Below, piece after piece: positions 30,255-38,067 of a DNA stretch of 64,000 nt. The position numbers were made by a program, and so were the translations under genes. This DNA is from a virus: the IMG/VR virus record IMGVR_UViG_3300047509_000103, positions 1 through 64,000 of that record. The stretch is one strand, 5' to 3'. Under the pieces are notes generated by a model. That model did no database searches. It was not told the origin of the DNA and was given only the letters and a program-made list of their open reading frames with translations. Within the stretch, counting starts at the first letter, position 1; every line of letters starts with the position of its first letter.

Positions 30255-31375
30255 TGAAAGCCCTGCGCCTCAAAGTTCACCCCGAATCGTGGCCTTGGCT
30301 AGATCAGGCAGCGCGAGAGGTCAATTTTGCTTGGAACTTCTCGAACGAAACTCGCCACAAAGCCGCGCACCCGTTCTTCGGTAAGCCACGCTACCTGTCT
30401 GGATGGGACCTGGACAAGCTGGCCACCGGAGCTGGCGAAGTCCTGAAACGGATCGGCACGGATACCATCTGCCGCGTCAATAGCGAGCTTGTAACCAAGT
30501 GCAAGGCAGTCCGGCGTTCAAGGCTGCGTTGGCGTGTCAGTGCTGGTCCGCGTCGTTCGCTTGGTTGGGTGCCGTTCAAGTCGGCCAACCTCCGCCGACA
30601 TGGCAACGCAATCCGATTCCGTGGCAAGACATTCCGCGTATTCAATGCCGGATTGCTCACTGGCGCGAAGCTGCGACAAGGGTCGTTTTCGCAGAATGCG
30701 CTTGGTGAATGGTTCATCAACATAGCGGTTGAAACCGCCTCTACGGACGTACCGGCAGAGCACGCCGTCGTCGGCATTGACCTTGGCCTCAAAAGCGCTG
30801 CAACAACGTCAGACGGCGACGTGCTTGAAGCCAGTCAGTTCTACCGCGGCATCGAGCCACGCATTGCCCAGGCGCAGCGTCGCGGCCACAAGCGGCAGGC
30901 TAAGCGGCTGCACCTGAAAGCTAAGAACCGGCGCGCTGACGCCCTGCATAAGTTCAGCACAAAGATCGTTGCGCAGTATCAGAACATCCGCATCGGCGAC
31001 GTGAGCAGTTCCAAGCTGGCGAAGACCAAGATGGCAAAGTCCGTCTTGGACGCTGGCTGGTACATGCTCAAAACGCAGCTTCAGTACAAGGGCCAGCAGG
31101 CCGGTCGCAGCGTTGAAGTGGTCGATGAGGCATACACAACACGCGCATGCAGCAACTGCGGAGCCTTAACCGGCCCAGCAGGTTTGGACATGCTCGCTGT
31201 AAGGTCGTGGCGCTGCTCGGATTGTGGAACCGAGCACGAGCGGGACGTTAACGCCGCTCGCAATATCGCCATGACCCCGCCGAGATGCCGGCGGCCATCT
31301 GCGGGAACGAGAGCCAGAACTGGCGTCACGAGGATCGAATCGCAGGCGGTTGAGCATCATCGGAGAATTTTATGA
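30254..31375 (+). CDS. tnpB-like: TnpB/IS605 OrfB-like protein (phage-encoded)
   Basis: This 373-residue protein has the TnpB layout: a basic N-terminal domain with the phage-type block RRSLGWVPFKSANLRR, RuvC I GIDLGLKSAATTSDG (about 174), a basic bridge-helix-like stretch, and a zinc ribbon (CSNCGALTGP ... CSDCG). RuvC III is ERDVNAARNIA (about 328). The usual RuvC II sequence I-x-x-E-D-L reads IRIGDVSSSKL (about 244-254), so the expected Glu is Gly. No IS ends or TnpA are seen, and the gene is tightly embedded between phage genes. It may be a domesticated RNA-guided protein, perhaps with altered cleavage. Confidence 0.85.
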   Translation: MKALRLKVHPESWPWLDQAAREVNFAWNFSNETRHKAAHPFFGKPRYLSGWDLDKLATGAGEVLKRIGTDTICRVNSELVTKCKAVRRSRLRWRVSAGPRRSLGWVPFKSANLRRHGNAIRFRGKTFRVFNAGLLTGAKLRQGSFSQNALGEWFINIAVETASTDVPAEHAVVGIDLGLKSAATTSDGDVLEASQFYRGIEPRIAQAQRRGHKRQAKRLHLKAKNRRADALHKFSTKIVAQYQNIRIGDVSSSKLAKTKMAKSVLDAGWYMLKTQLQYKGQQAGRSVEVVDEAYTTRACSNCGALTGPAGLDMLAVRSWRCSDCGTEHERDVNAARNIAMTPPRCRRPSAGTRARTGVTRIESQAVEHHRRIL

Positions 31376-32925
31376 ATCAGGCAGAGCTGGCCAACATCGT
31401 TGCGGAGATGCGTTCGCAGGCAAATAATGAGTGGAACGACAAGCTTGGCAAGCACGCCGACAAAGACGACTTGAACGACTGGGCAGACCGTCTAACCGCC
31501 CTTGGGTCGCCTGCACCTAACGCGGAAGCACTCAGGGCGCTGGTTCGGAAGTGGCGTGCGCACTTTGGCGGCGACAGAATTGTTAGCGGCGAATGGAATC
31601 TTGGCTATACAGGCGCAGGAATCGAATGCGCGAACGAACTGGAAGCCGCCCTTGGGTCAGGCCCGGATGGGAAGATGGGTGAAGCGGGCGCATCCGGGCC
31701 AACTGAAACGCCAACCGTTGAGGCGTTGCGTGCGGCATTGCTGGAATGCGCGCGGATGGCTGAGGCGCTCAAGCTGCCGTGCGGCGATGATCCAGAAAGC
31801 GCGCAGGCGATTCGCAACGGACAGTATGCCTCGATAAGCCATGTGGCCCATATCGCACTCGGCACAATAAAAGGCGCGGCTATACAAACTTCTGCGCAAA
31901 TAGCATGGGATTTGCGCTATTCCATAGATTACATGATCACTTACCTTGAAGACGCCCCAACGGAAGTTGTGCGCAATTGGAAGCGCGTTGAGGCTTCTGC
32001 CAAGAAGGATGGTAAGCAACTCTCAGCGTTGAACGTGACTATGTGTGAAATACCTGATTTTTGGATATGCGTAGCCGGAGATGGTCGCGATGCTGAGTGC
32101 ACCATAGCATTCGGTCCTATCAAACGAGACGATCCGAACAAGGGGGAAGTCGAGCGCGAGCTATGCAATCAACACATAAACGATTTGCTGATTGAAGAAC
32201 CTGGCAAGCAATTTCACCTTGTCGCTGCTTACCTGCACCCGGCCTCACCCTCAACGCAGCGCGAGGAAGATCACTCCATCCCGCTTGGCACTGATGCTAT
32301 ACCCGACCTTCCTTTCGAGCTTGACGTACTCGCTGGTCATATTGGGCTAGTCGAAGACATCATTTGGGACGCTGAAAACCACGTACCCAATCACACAACA
32401 GATGCTGGTATTGGTGGCATCCGAGCGGTAGCGCAGAACCTACTTGGCGGAATGAAAGGAACGCAGGAACGTTTGCAAGCCTGCGTCGGCAAAGGAACCT
32501 CGCCGTCAAACGCTGAGAGTTGCTCAACTCAATCCCCGCTTCTCACAAAAGGTGTACCGGCAGGGGGTGAGGCGGAGCCGGTGGCGTGGCAATACCGCTA
32601 CATCGATCCGCAGGAAGGTCCGGGGTTGTGGCAATCGTTGCATGAGCAAAATTTGGAAACTATCAGGCGCAGAAAAGATCACGAAGTGCGTGCACTCTAC
32701 ACCCACCCACCGCTTGCGAAAGCCCCTTTGGGTGACATGGTGCTGGTGCCGAGGGAGCCGACGCAGGCAATGCGTGAAGCTGCCGCAAACGCGGCAGTAC
32801 CGGATAACGGTACGTTCTATTACCCATTTGACGCGAACGATATTCAGCATGCCTACAAAGCCATGATTGCTGCGGCACCGCCACCCGCTGAGCCTCACCC
32901 TGAAACGCCAAAGGGTGAGGAATGA
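31372..32925 (+). CDS. Mosaic accessory protein, 517 aa
   Basis: This 517-residue protein appears stitched from phage modules. It has an N-terminal helical part (NQAELANIVAEMRSQANNEW) and an ALRALVRKWRA block. A middle with MCEIPDFWICVAGDGRDAEC follows. Towards the C-terminus are EPVAWQYRYID, EVRALYTHPP and the VLVPREPTQAM ... AMIAAAPPP pair. The last blocks recur in Eaa-like accessory proteins of temperate phages. The function is unknown. It overlaps the TnpB-like gene as ATGA. Confidence 0.65.
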   Translation: MNQAELANIVAEMRSQANNEWNDKLGKHADKDDLNDWADRLTALGSPAPNAEALRALVRKWRAHFGGDRIVSGEWNLGYTGAGIECANELEAALGSGPDGKMGEAGASGPTETPTVEALRAALLECARMAEALKLPCGDDPESAQAIRNGQYASISHVAHIALGTIKGAAIQTSAQIAWDLRYSIDYMITYLEDAPTEVVRNWKRVEASAKKDGKQLSALNVTMCEIPDFWICVAGDGRDAECTIAFGPIKRDDPNKGEVERELCNQHINDLLIEEPGKQFHLVAAYLHPASPSTQREEDHSIPLGTDAIPDLPFELDVLAGHIGLVEDIIWDAENHVPNHTTDAGIGGIRAVAQNLLGGMKGTQERLQACVGKGTSPSNAESCSTQSPLLTKGVPAGGEAEPVAWQYRYIDPQEGPGLWQSLHEQNLETIRRRKDHEVRALYTHPPLAKAPLGDMVLVPREPTQAMREAAANAAVPDNGTFYYPFDANDIQHAYKAMIAAAPPPAEPHPETPKGEE

Positions 32926-33179
32926 ACGTTGGCGACATGGTGATGCTTATTGGCTGCGACGACTTCATGCCGCCAATCGGCAGCGTTGGTGAAATCGTTG
33001 GAACCGACCTAACTGGCGGCATCTTTGACTTCGAGGTGCATTTCCCGGATCACCCGTGGCCCGGTTCGCGTGTCGATCCAACGTGGCCAAACTGGCTGAT
33101 ACCACCGTACTGGCTGATGAAAATCGAGCCGCCGAAACGAGCCGTCGTCAGCACGACTGTAGGGTCGAGCACAGCTTAA
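32922..33179 (+). CDS. Small beta-rich protein, 85 aa
   Basis: This 85-residue protein has a compact beta pattern (NVGDMVMLIGCDDFMPPIGS, GEIVGTDLTGGIFDFEVHF) and a Trp/Pro segment (DPTWPNWLIPPYWLMKIE) like an SH3-type barrel. It ends the accessory block and overlaps the 517-aa gene as ATGA. Function unknown. Confidence 0.65.
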   Translation: MNVGDMVMLIGCDDFMPPIGSVGEIVGTDLTGGIFDFEVHFPDHPWPGSRVDPTWPNWLIPPYWLMKIEPPKRAVVSTTVGSSTA

Positions 33180-33212
33180 AATTCAGATGCGGGACACATT
33201 TGCACAAAACAC

Positions 33213-33241
33213 TTGACAGCGCGCTCGCAAAGGTTCAATTT
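33213..33241 (+). promoter_or_regulatory. Possible late promoter (TTGACA, weak -10)
   Basis: TTGACA at 33213-33218 is followed after 17 bases by CAATTT, a poor -10. It stands about 100 bases before a strong terminator (33310-33328) and upstream of the lysis and head genes. This spacing recalls the lambda pR'-tR' leader that needs antitermination. The -35 is clear; the start site is an inference. Confidence 0.4.
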
Positions 33242-33307
33242 CCCCATCCGGGATAAGAGGTAAACTCCCTCTACGTCCGCACACATTTGAATTTTTTACG
33301 ATCAGAT

Positions 33308-33340
33308 GAGGCCCGCCAAGCGCGGGCCTTTTGCTTTTTC
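33308..33340 (+). terminator. Rho-independent terminator before the late genes
   Basis: GGCCCGC (33310-33316) and GCGGGCC (33322-33328) flank a five-base loop and are followed by TTTTGCTTTTT. It is the strongest terminator on the plus strand outside the head region. It separates the accessory block from the lysis and morphogenesis genes. Confidence 0.8.
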
Positions 33341-33399
33341 CTGCCGCCCATATTGTCTGTCCTTCGGCAGAGACCTGGCCCACTGCGTGATCAGGCCGG

Positions 33400-33560
33400 T
33401 CTATTCGATTCACCCCGCAGCGGGCTCCAGACGGAATACACCTAGCAGCGCCGAGTGGCGCCGCGTCCCAATCGAGCGTTGTCTGGTACGGTGCGCAAAT
33501 TGCCATCGTCGCAAAACGGCTCGTGAATTAGGTTGGTTTAGAGGTTCAAAAGCCGCCTGA
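33400..33560 (+). pseudogene. HNH endonuclease C-terminal remnant
   Basis: The frame ending at 33560 encodes ERCLVRCANCHRRKTARELG just before its stop, a typical end of HNH nucleases (CANCH with a basic helix). The upstream part, open back to 33306, shows no matching HNH N-terminus and overlaps the terminator. It is therefore most likely the tail of a decayed nuclease. The space 33341-33651 holds otherwise nothing that I can support. Confidence 0.45.
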
Positions 33561-33651
33561 TCCGAGGATACGCCGGGCGCCTTGTAACCGAAGCGCCCCG
33601 TCATTTTCAGGTCTGGCGACAACCGCGCCGACACCACAATCAGGAGTCACC

Positions 33652-34359
33652 ATGTCACGCACACCACCCGTACCCGCTATTGCACCCGAGTTCGACACCG
33701 TCACAGGCTGGGATAAGCACCCAAGCAAGGTTGGCGGTCTTCGCAACCGATTCGTCGCCGAAGCAATCGCTGACATCGCGGCCGCCGGCTCACCCGAGAT
33801 TGCAGCACACATCCCGCCGATCACCGTGGGCCGGTTCCTGATCGCGCCCGACAGCGGCACCAGCCTGCTCGAGCCGGATCTGGAGCGCTATCAGGTGCCC
33901 GACGCGGCGCAGGCGGCAGCCCTTGGCCTGACGGCGCAAGACCTTGTCCAGATTCGCGATAACCTGCGCCTGCTCAATGACTGGCAGGTATCCGTGTTCA
34001 AGGAGTCTGGCAAGTACGAAAGCAAGCCGCAGGACACCTACCGTGGCGAAGCCGGCCGCAGTGGATTCCCGAAGTACGTGCCGATCATGCAGCCGAAGTT
34101 TGGCCCGGACGGCAGCCCGGTCATGGCGACCATCTCGCCCATGGAAGCGGCACTCCAGTGGCAGTTCTACCACGCTTGTGTCGCCGAAGAGCAGACGAAT
34201 TGGGCTGGCCAGACGTATCTGGCCCATGGCCCCATCCAAGGCGATCACTTCGTCGCCGACTCGTGGTTCGATCTGCGCGACGGTCGCAACCTCGCGCGCT
34301 ACTACCGCAGCTGGGCCATCTCGTTCGGCGTCGACATCGATCCCGAACCGTCCACCTGA
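33652..34359 (+). CDS. Hypothetical late protein, 235 aa
   Basis: ATG at 33652 follows CAGGAG. The protein is soluble and begins PPVPAIAPEFDTVTGWDKHP. The middle is helical (LVQIRDNLRLLNDWQVSVF), and the C-terminal part is aromatic and acidic (ADSWFDLRDGRNLARYYRSW). No family is recognised. It is the first intact gene after the terminator and precedes the lysis genes. Confidence 0.65.
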   Translation: MSRTPPVPAIAPEFDTVTGWDKHPSKVGGLRNRFVAEAIADIAAAGSPEIAAHIPPITVGRFLIAPDSGTSLLEPDLERYQVPDAAQAAALGLTAQDLVQIRDNLRLLNDWQVSVFKESGKYESKPQDTYRGEAGRSGFPKYVPIMQPKFGPDGSPVMATISPMEAALQWQFYHACVAEEQTNWAGQTYLAHGPIQGDHFVADSWFDLRDGRNLARYYRSWAISFGVDIDPEPST

Positions 34360-34362
34360 CTT

Positions 34363-34503
34363 GTGAGCGCCGCGGACAGCCAATGGTGGTTATGGGTAGG
34401 TATTGCCATGGCCATCATTGTCCCGGCGCTTTGCGGTTTGTTTTACCTGCATTGCCGCGAGAAGCGGCTCCAAGTCGACGAAAGCGACGCTGCAGGATGT
34501 TGA
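34363..34503 (+). CDS. Small single-span membrane protein, 46 aa
   Basis: The GTG at 34363 opens a 46-residue frame with a strong hydrophobic helix (WLWVGIAMAIIVPALCGLFY) and a short basic and acidic tail. It lies four bases past the 235-aa gene and just before DUF3309 and lysozyme, so a holin-like or lysis-regulating role is plausible but unproven. Confidence 0.55.
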   Translation: MSAADSQWWLWVGIAMAIIVPALCGLFYLHCREKRLQVDESDAAGC

Positions 34504-34516
34504 CTGGAGAACGGTT

Positions 34517-34672
34517 ATGAGCCTCGGCGCGATCTTGTTGATCATCCTGATCCTGGCGCTGGTCGGCGCCTTCCCGGCATGGGGTTACCACAATTACGGC
34601 TACTACCCTTCGGGTGGCGTTGGCCTGCTCCTGCTGATTGTCATCGTCCTGCTGGTGCTCGGCCGCATCTAG
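34517..34672 (+). CDS. DUF3309 family membrane protein
   Basis: This 51-residue protein has the exact DUF3309 layout: MSLGAILLIILILALVGAFP, a Tyr/Gly turn with YPSGGVG, then LLLLIVIVLLVLGRI. There are two hydrophobic helices around a short loop. Such proteins are widespread in proteobacteria and appear in some phages. Immediately before the lysozyme gene it could act as a small holin, though the family has no proven function. Confidence 0.8.
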   Translation: MSLGAILLIILILALVGAFPAWGYHNYGYYPSGGVGLLLLIVIVLLVLGRI

Positions 34673-35143
34673 GTGTATCCGCCCAGCTTGCAGGCTCTCG
34701 CCGATGGACGTCGGTGGGAAGGGTACTCGCTTGTCGTTTACCCAGACTCACGCGGTCTGCCGACGCAAGGGATCGGTCGTCACCACGGTGTGAACTTTGG
34801 TGATGCGCCAATTACCGATGCCATCGCCAGCCTGTGGTTCGCGCAAGACTGGCAGGATGGTTACGCGACCGCGCACGGGATGTTTCCAGCGATCGACACT
34901 ATCGATCAAGTGCGCCGCGAGTCACTGATTTGGATCCTGTTCAATATGGGGCAGGGCACGCTTTCTCAGTTCGTCGCGTTCATCCAGCACGTCAACGCTG
35001 GAGAGTGGCCAGAGGCCGCGTTCCACGTGCTGACGAATATGGCTCATCACTTGACGCCTTACGTGCAGCAGGTCGGCGCGCGCGCTGAAGAAACCGGACT
35101 ACGCATCGCCACTGGCGAAGTCTTATTGGAATTCAGAGCTTAG
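34673..35143 (+). CDS. Phage lysozyme (GH24 muramidase)
   Basis: This 156-residue enzyme has the T4-type catalytic block near its start: RRWEGYSLVVYPDSRGLPTQ, then GIGRHHGV. The Glu of WEGY (about residue 16) is the catalytic acid, with the Asp/Thr pair downstream. There is no signal peptide, so release through a holin is expected. GTG at 34673 directly follows the DUF3309 stop. It cuts host murein at lysis. Confidence 0.85.
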   Translation: MYPPSLQALADGRRWEGYSLVVYPDSRGLPTQGIGRHHGVNFGDAPITDAIASLWFAQDWQDGYATAHGMFPAIDTIDQVRRESLIWILFNMGQGTLSQFVAFIQHVNAGEWPEAAFHVLTNMAHHLTPYVQQVGARAEETGLRIATGEVLLEFRA

Positions 35144-35153
35144 GAGATCACTC

Positions 35154-35414
35154 ATGCATTACAGGAACGGCCGTGAGGCCAAGAACGGTGACAAGGTTGT
35201 ATCTCTGGCTGGCTACGGCAGCGGACCGGTCAACATCAATGCCATTGGCGTTCTGTTCGATGCCGCGCCCGGCAACGACTTCTGCAATGGCTACATCGCT
35301 TCGATCATTGGCGGCCCAGTCGTCGTCGCATGTATGTGCGATTGCCTGCATCTTGATGATCTTGCGGCCCTGATCGTCGCCGCCGGCCTGGACAAGCGCC
35401 CGCCCGGGAAATAG
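35154..35414 (+). CDS. Small phage protein GREAKNGDKVV type, 86 aa
   Basis: This 86-residue beta-rich protein begins MHYRNGREAKNGDKVV and contains NDFCNGYIASI and CDCLHLDDLAALI. The same order of motifs occurs in small proteins of many tailed phages. Function unknown. It is transcribed with the lysozyme. Confidence 0.7.
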   Translation: MHYRNGREAKNGDKVVSLAGYGSGPVNINAIGVLFDAAPGNDFCNGYIASIIGGPVVVACMCDCLHLDDLAALIVAAGLDKRPPGK

Positions 35415-35416
35415 CC

Positions 35417-35626
35417 ATGAAAGCGGAAAACTTCTGCTTCTGGCTGCAAGGCTTCTTCGAGCTGACAGACCCGAAGCAAGTGACACCCGAACAGGCCGAG
35501 CAAATCAAGACGCATCTCGCGCTTGTGTTTCAGCACGATCCGGCGATGGCGCACAAAGCGCCACCGCCAATTCCGGTGCTGGTGCCGCACCGCACTCCCG
35601 GCCGCGAACCAGTGCTGTTCTGCTGA
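35417..35626 (+). CDS. Small phage protein, 69 aa
   Basis: This 69-residue protein begins MKAENFCFWLQGFFELTDPK, then EQAEQIKTHLALVFQHD. The Gln-Gly-Phe-Phe-Glu motif is common in small late phage proteins that follow GREAKNGD-type proteins. Function unknown. Confidence 0.7.
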   Translation: MKAENFCFWLQGFFELTDPKQVTPEQAEQIKTHLALVFQHDPAMAHKAPPPIPVLVPHRTPGREPVLFC

Positions 35627-35627
35627 C

Positions 35628-35933
35628 ATGCGCACCGTATCCGGGATCTGCAACATGTGCGGGCGCCTAGCTCGCCAGCTCGAGCGATCGAAAGGCTGGA
35701 GCGTTGTGCAGATAGGCGTCACGCAATTGCAGATGCACCACGAGTGCGCTGAGCAGTATCGCGGCGACGGGTTGCTCCCGACAGCGACGTACAGGCGCCG
35801 CACGGATTCACTGCGTGAGCGAGTAGAGCGCGCTAATGCTGTTGAGACATTGCCGCGTCGCCGCCCGCGGCCGCCGGAAGGCAAGCTGTGGTTCGGCGGT
35901 CTGCGCGACGAACGCGCCCTTAACTTCCACTGA
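35628..35933 (+). CDS. Small zinc-binding-like protein, 101 aa
   Basis: The frame is taken from ATG 35628, two bases after the preceding stop. It has an N-terminal CNMCGRLARQLERSKG and a Cys/His in MHHECAEQY, a likely small zinc site. The C-terminus is basic and Arg-rich and ends in Gly/Leu/Asn. Function unknown. Confidence 0.6.
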   Translation: MRTVSGICNMCGRLARQLERSKGWSVVQIGVTQLQMHHECAEQYRGDGLLPTATYRRRTDSLRERVERANAVETLPRRRPRPPEGKLWFGGLRDERALNFH

Positions 35934-35941
35934 GGCGGCAC

Positions 35942-36325
35942 ATGAAAGTCCAGTGCAACACTCGTTGCCAGCGCGTCATCGCGTACCTGCTGATCAAGCT
36001 GAACCAGCCCACGACATGGGCAGGGTTCGCGACCGCTGCAACCGCGTTTGGGATCAACTTCTCGCCCGAGAAGTGGCAGGTCATATCGACCACTGGCATG
36101 TCCGTCGTGTCCTTCTGCCTGTTCCTGGCGAGCGAAGGGCGAAACAAGCCGGACAACCCCAATCTGAGCACTGTGCTGAGGGGCGAAATGCCGCCGCCCA
36201 AGGCTGCCATCGTGCCGCCCAGCACCGATGGGATGGCAACGCTGACCCAAGCCCAGGTGAAAAGCGAGGTTGTGGATCCGGCCGGCGAAGTGCACGCGCA
36301 ACCTACGGACAAGCCAAATGGCTGA
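35942..36325 (+). CDS. Holin-like membrane protein, 127 aa
   Basis: Two hydrophobic segments (TWAGFATAATAFGINF and ISTTGMSVVSFCLFLAS) are followed by a long polar tail of about 55 residues. This is the layout of phage class II holins. No family signature is certain. It lies 0.8 kb past the lysozyme among small late genes. Confidence 0.55.
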   Translation: MKVQCNTRCQRVIAYLLIKLNQPTTWAGFATAATAFGINFSPEKWQVISTTGMSVVSFCLFLASEGRNKPDNPNLSTVLRGEMPPPKAAIVPPSTDGMATLTQAQVKSEVVDPAGEVHAQPTDKPNG

Positions 36326-36419
36326 CCTGATCGCATCGGCGCACTGGTGGCTACCACTGGTGCTTGGCGCCGGAGTCGAACTGATTCTCGGTTGGATGAA
36401 GATGCGGGGGCGCAGATGA
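36318..36419 (+). CDS. Tiny membrane protein, 33 aa
   Basis: This 33-residue frame opens at ATG 36318, overlaps the holin-like gene by eight bases and abuts the next start. It is one hydrophobic helix (WWLPLVLGAGVELILGW) with a basic end (KMRGRR). It could be a small lysis protein or antiholin. Confidence 0.5.
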   Translation: MADLIASAHWWLPLVLGAGVELILGWMKMRGRR

Positions 36420-36752
36420 ATGACAACGCCACTGGAACAAGCCGACCTCATCATCACGGAAGTGGAGGGGATTTTCGCAGACCCGACTTTGAACGCCGCC
36501 CAGCGGGCTGGCAGTCTCTTACCTTATGTGCCGAGGCTCCTAAACGCGACGAAGGATCTACGAGAATTCCATCTTGGGTACAGCTTGGAACATCGCCGCA
36601 TTTCCGCGCTGGTATCAAAGCTGCTGCGAACGATGCTCGACGCATCTACTGGGGAGCTGAAGTGGGTTGCGGACTTGCCGCCTGGGAAAGCGCCGGAATT
36701 CCGGCGTGCGTTGACTGACCTTCAAACCCATTTTAAGCAGACCCCAGTATGA
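36420..36752 (+). CDS. Helical hypothetical protein, 110 aa
   Basis: This 110-residue soluble helical protein begins MTTPLEQADLIITEVEGIF and has a basic centre. It begins directly after the stop of the tiny membrane gene and overlaps the lipase start as ATGA. Function unknown. Confidence 0.6.
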   Translation: MTTPLEQADLIITEVEGIFADPTLNAAQRAGSLLPYVPRLLNATKDLREFHLGYSLEHRRISALVSKLLRTMLDASTGELKWVADLPPGKAPEFRRALTDLQTHFKQTPV

Positions 36753-37585
36753 CCACAGCGGCAGAGTACGCATGCCTTGCCGGTTACGCGGAAGCGATGA
36801 ATGCGGCAGGCTTGTTGGCGCCACCGATCGACACGCGCGCGAACGATTGGCAAATCGTCGGCTATATCACCGCCCAGAACGCGCTGTTCAACCTGCAGCG
36901 CGTTGGCGTCGGCCAGCGCGTGTTCTTCGGTTTCCACGCGTTCAGAATGTCCGATCCAAGAGAGCACGTCGTCGTCATACGCGGCACCGAGAGCGCGATC
37001 GAATGGATAGAGGACGCCGACGCGATACTGGCGCCGGGACCGCCCATCGGGTTAGTGCATCGTGGTTTCTGGAGCATCTACCAGAGCGCGCGATACTTCT
37101 CGCACGGCGCGCTTGGTGATGGCTTGCTCGCCGCGCAGGGCATCACCGCAGCAATGCCGATCGGCGCATCGGTGACATTCATCGGTCACAGCCTAGGCGG
37201 ACCAATAGCTACATACATGGTACATGACACCGCGCGTATTCCATTCGCCCCGCGGCAGCGTGAATTCTCTCTCGGTGCTGTGCTGTTCGCGAGCCCGCGC
37301 CCAGGCGACCGTGCCTACGTCGAGAACTTCGACGAGGTGGTCGGCAAGCTGAACTATTCATGTTACGCATACGAACGCGACCGCGTTCCGCACTTGCCGG
37401 TCTGGATTCCGACGCTGCCGTTCAAGTCACTGCTTGGCACGACATGGATCAAGCCATCGCAGTCGCAGGCAATCATCAGCGATACGCCTGGGTGCTGCCA
37501 TGCAGCCACGTCTTACGCACGAATGCTTGATTATGCTAGTGCCGACGGCACAAATAGCTGTGTATTGGGACCGAGACCCAGCTGA
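36749..37585 (+). CDS. Class 3 lipase (alpha/beta hydrolase)
   Basis: This 278-residue protein has the lipase nucleophile elbow GHSLGGPIATY (about residues 145-155) preceded by VVVIRGTESAIEW, and a following ASPRPGDRAYVENF block with the catalytic Asp. A His (DRVPHLP) completes the set. There is no signal peptide. Phage-borne lipases may act on host or other membranes at lysis, or be carried as an accessory gene. The gene sits between the helical protein and an HNH nuclease. Confidence 0.85.
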   Translation: MTTAAEYACLAGYAEAMNAAGLLAPPIDTRANDWQIVGYITAQNALFNLQRVGVGQRVFFGFHAFRMSDPREHVVVIRGTESAIEWIEDADAILAPGPPIGLVHRGFWSIYQSARYFSHGALGDGLLAAQGITAAMPIGASVTFIGHSLGGPIATYMVHDTARIPFAPRQREFSLGAVLFASPRPGDRAYVENFDEVVGKLNYSCYAYERDRVPHLPVWIPTLPFKSLLGTTWIKPSQSQAIISDTPGCCHAATSYARMLDYASADGTNSCVLGPRPS

Positions 37586-38067
37586 TGTTCGACAAGATCG
37601 CTTGGCAGCGCCAATGGCGCGCTGAGAATAAAGAACGCAACACCGGATATCACATTGCCGCTTACAGGCGCGATCCGGAAAAGCACAAAGCAGCGCACAA
37701 CAAATGGCGCGATGCGAACGTGCAAAAAGCGAATGACGCGACATCGCAATGGCGTGGCAGGAACAAGGAAAAACTGCTCGCTTACTCGCGCGACTACGCT
37801 GCTAGAAATAGAGCAAGCCGTGCCGCGAATCAAGCGAAGCGTCGCGCTTTGAAGCTATTGGCAACACCGCTGTGGGCAGACCACGAGTTGATTGAACTCA
37901 TCTATGCCGAGGCTGCGCATCGTGGCTTGGAAGTTGATCACGTGATACCGCTTCAAGGCAAGACTGTTTGTGGCTTGCACGTGCATACGAACATGCAATT
38001 GCTCAGTGCTGGCGAGAATTACAGCAAGCGCAACAAGTACCCGTATCCATCAAGGATTCCACTATGA
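37585..38067 (+). CDS. HNH endonuclease
   Basis: This 160-residue protein has a very basic N-terminal helical region rich in Arg/Asn/Lys. It ends in the HNH core RGLEVDHVIPLQGKTVCGLH, then TNMQLLSAGENYSKRNK. The Asp-His and Asn residues are in place. It shares one base with the lipase stop (TGATG) and ATGA with the lipoprotein gene. It is probably a mobile or packaging-associated nuclease. Confidence 0.85.
   Translation: MFDKIAWQRQWRAENKERNTGYHIAAYRRDPEKHKAAHNKWRDANVQKANDATSQWRGRNKEKLLAYSRDYAARNRASRAANQAKRRALKLLATPLWADHELIELIYAEAAHRGLEVDHVIPLQGKTVCGLHVHTNMQLLSAGENYSKRNKYPYPSRIPL

Noticed and set aside
30254-31375. An IS200/IS605 insertion sequence
   Set aside because: No TnpA, no terminal hairpins and overlapping coupling with both neighbours; I treat it as a resident phage gene.
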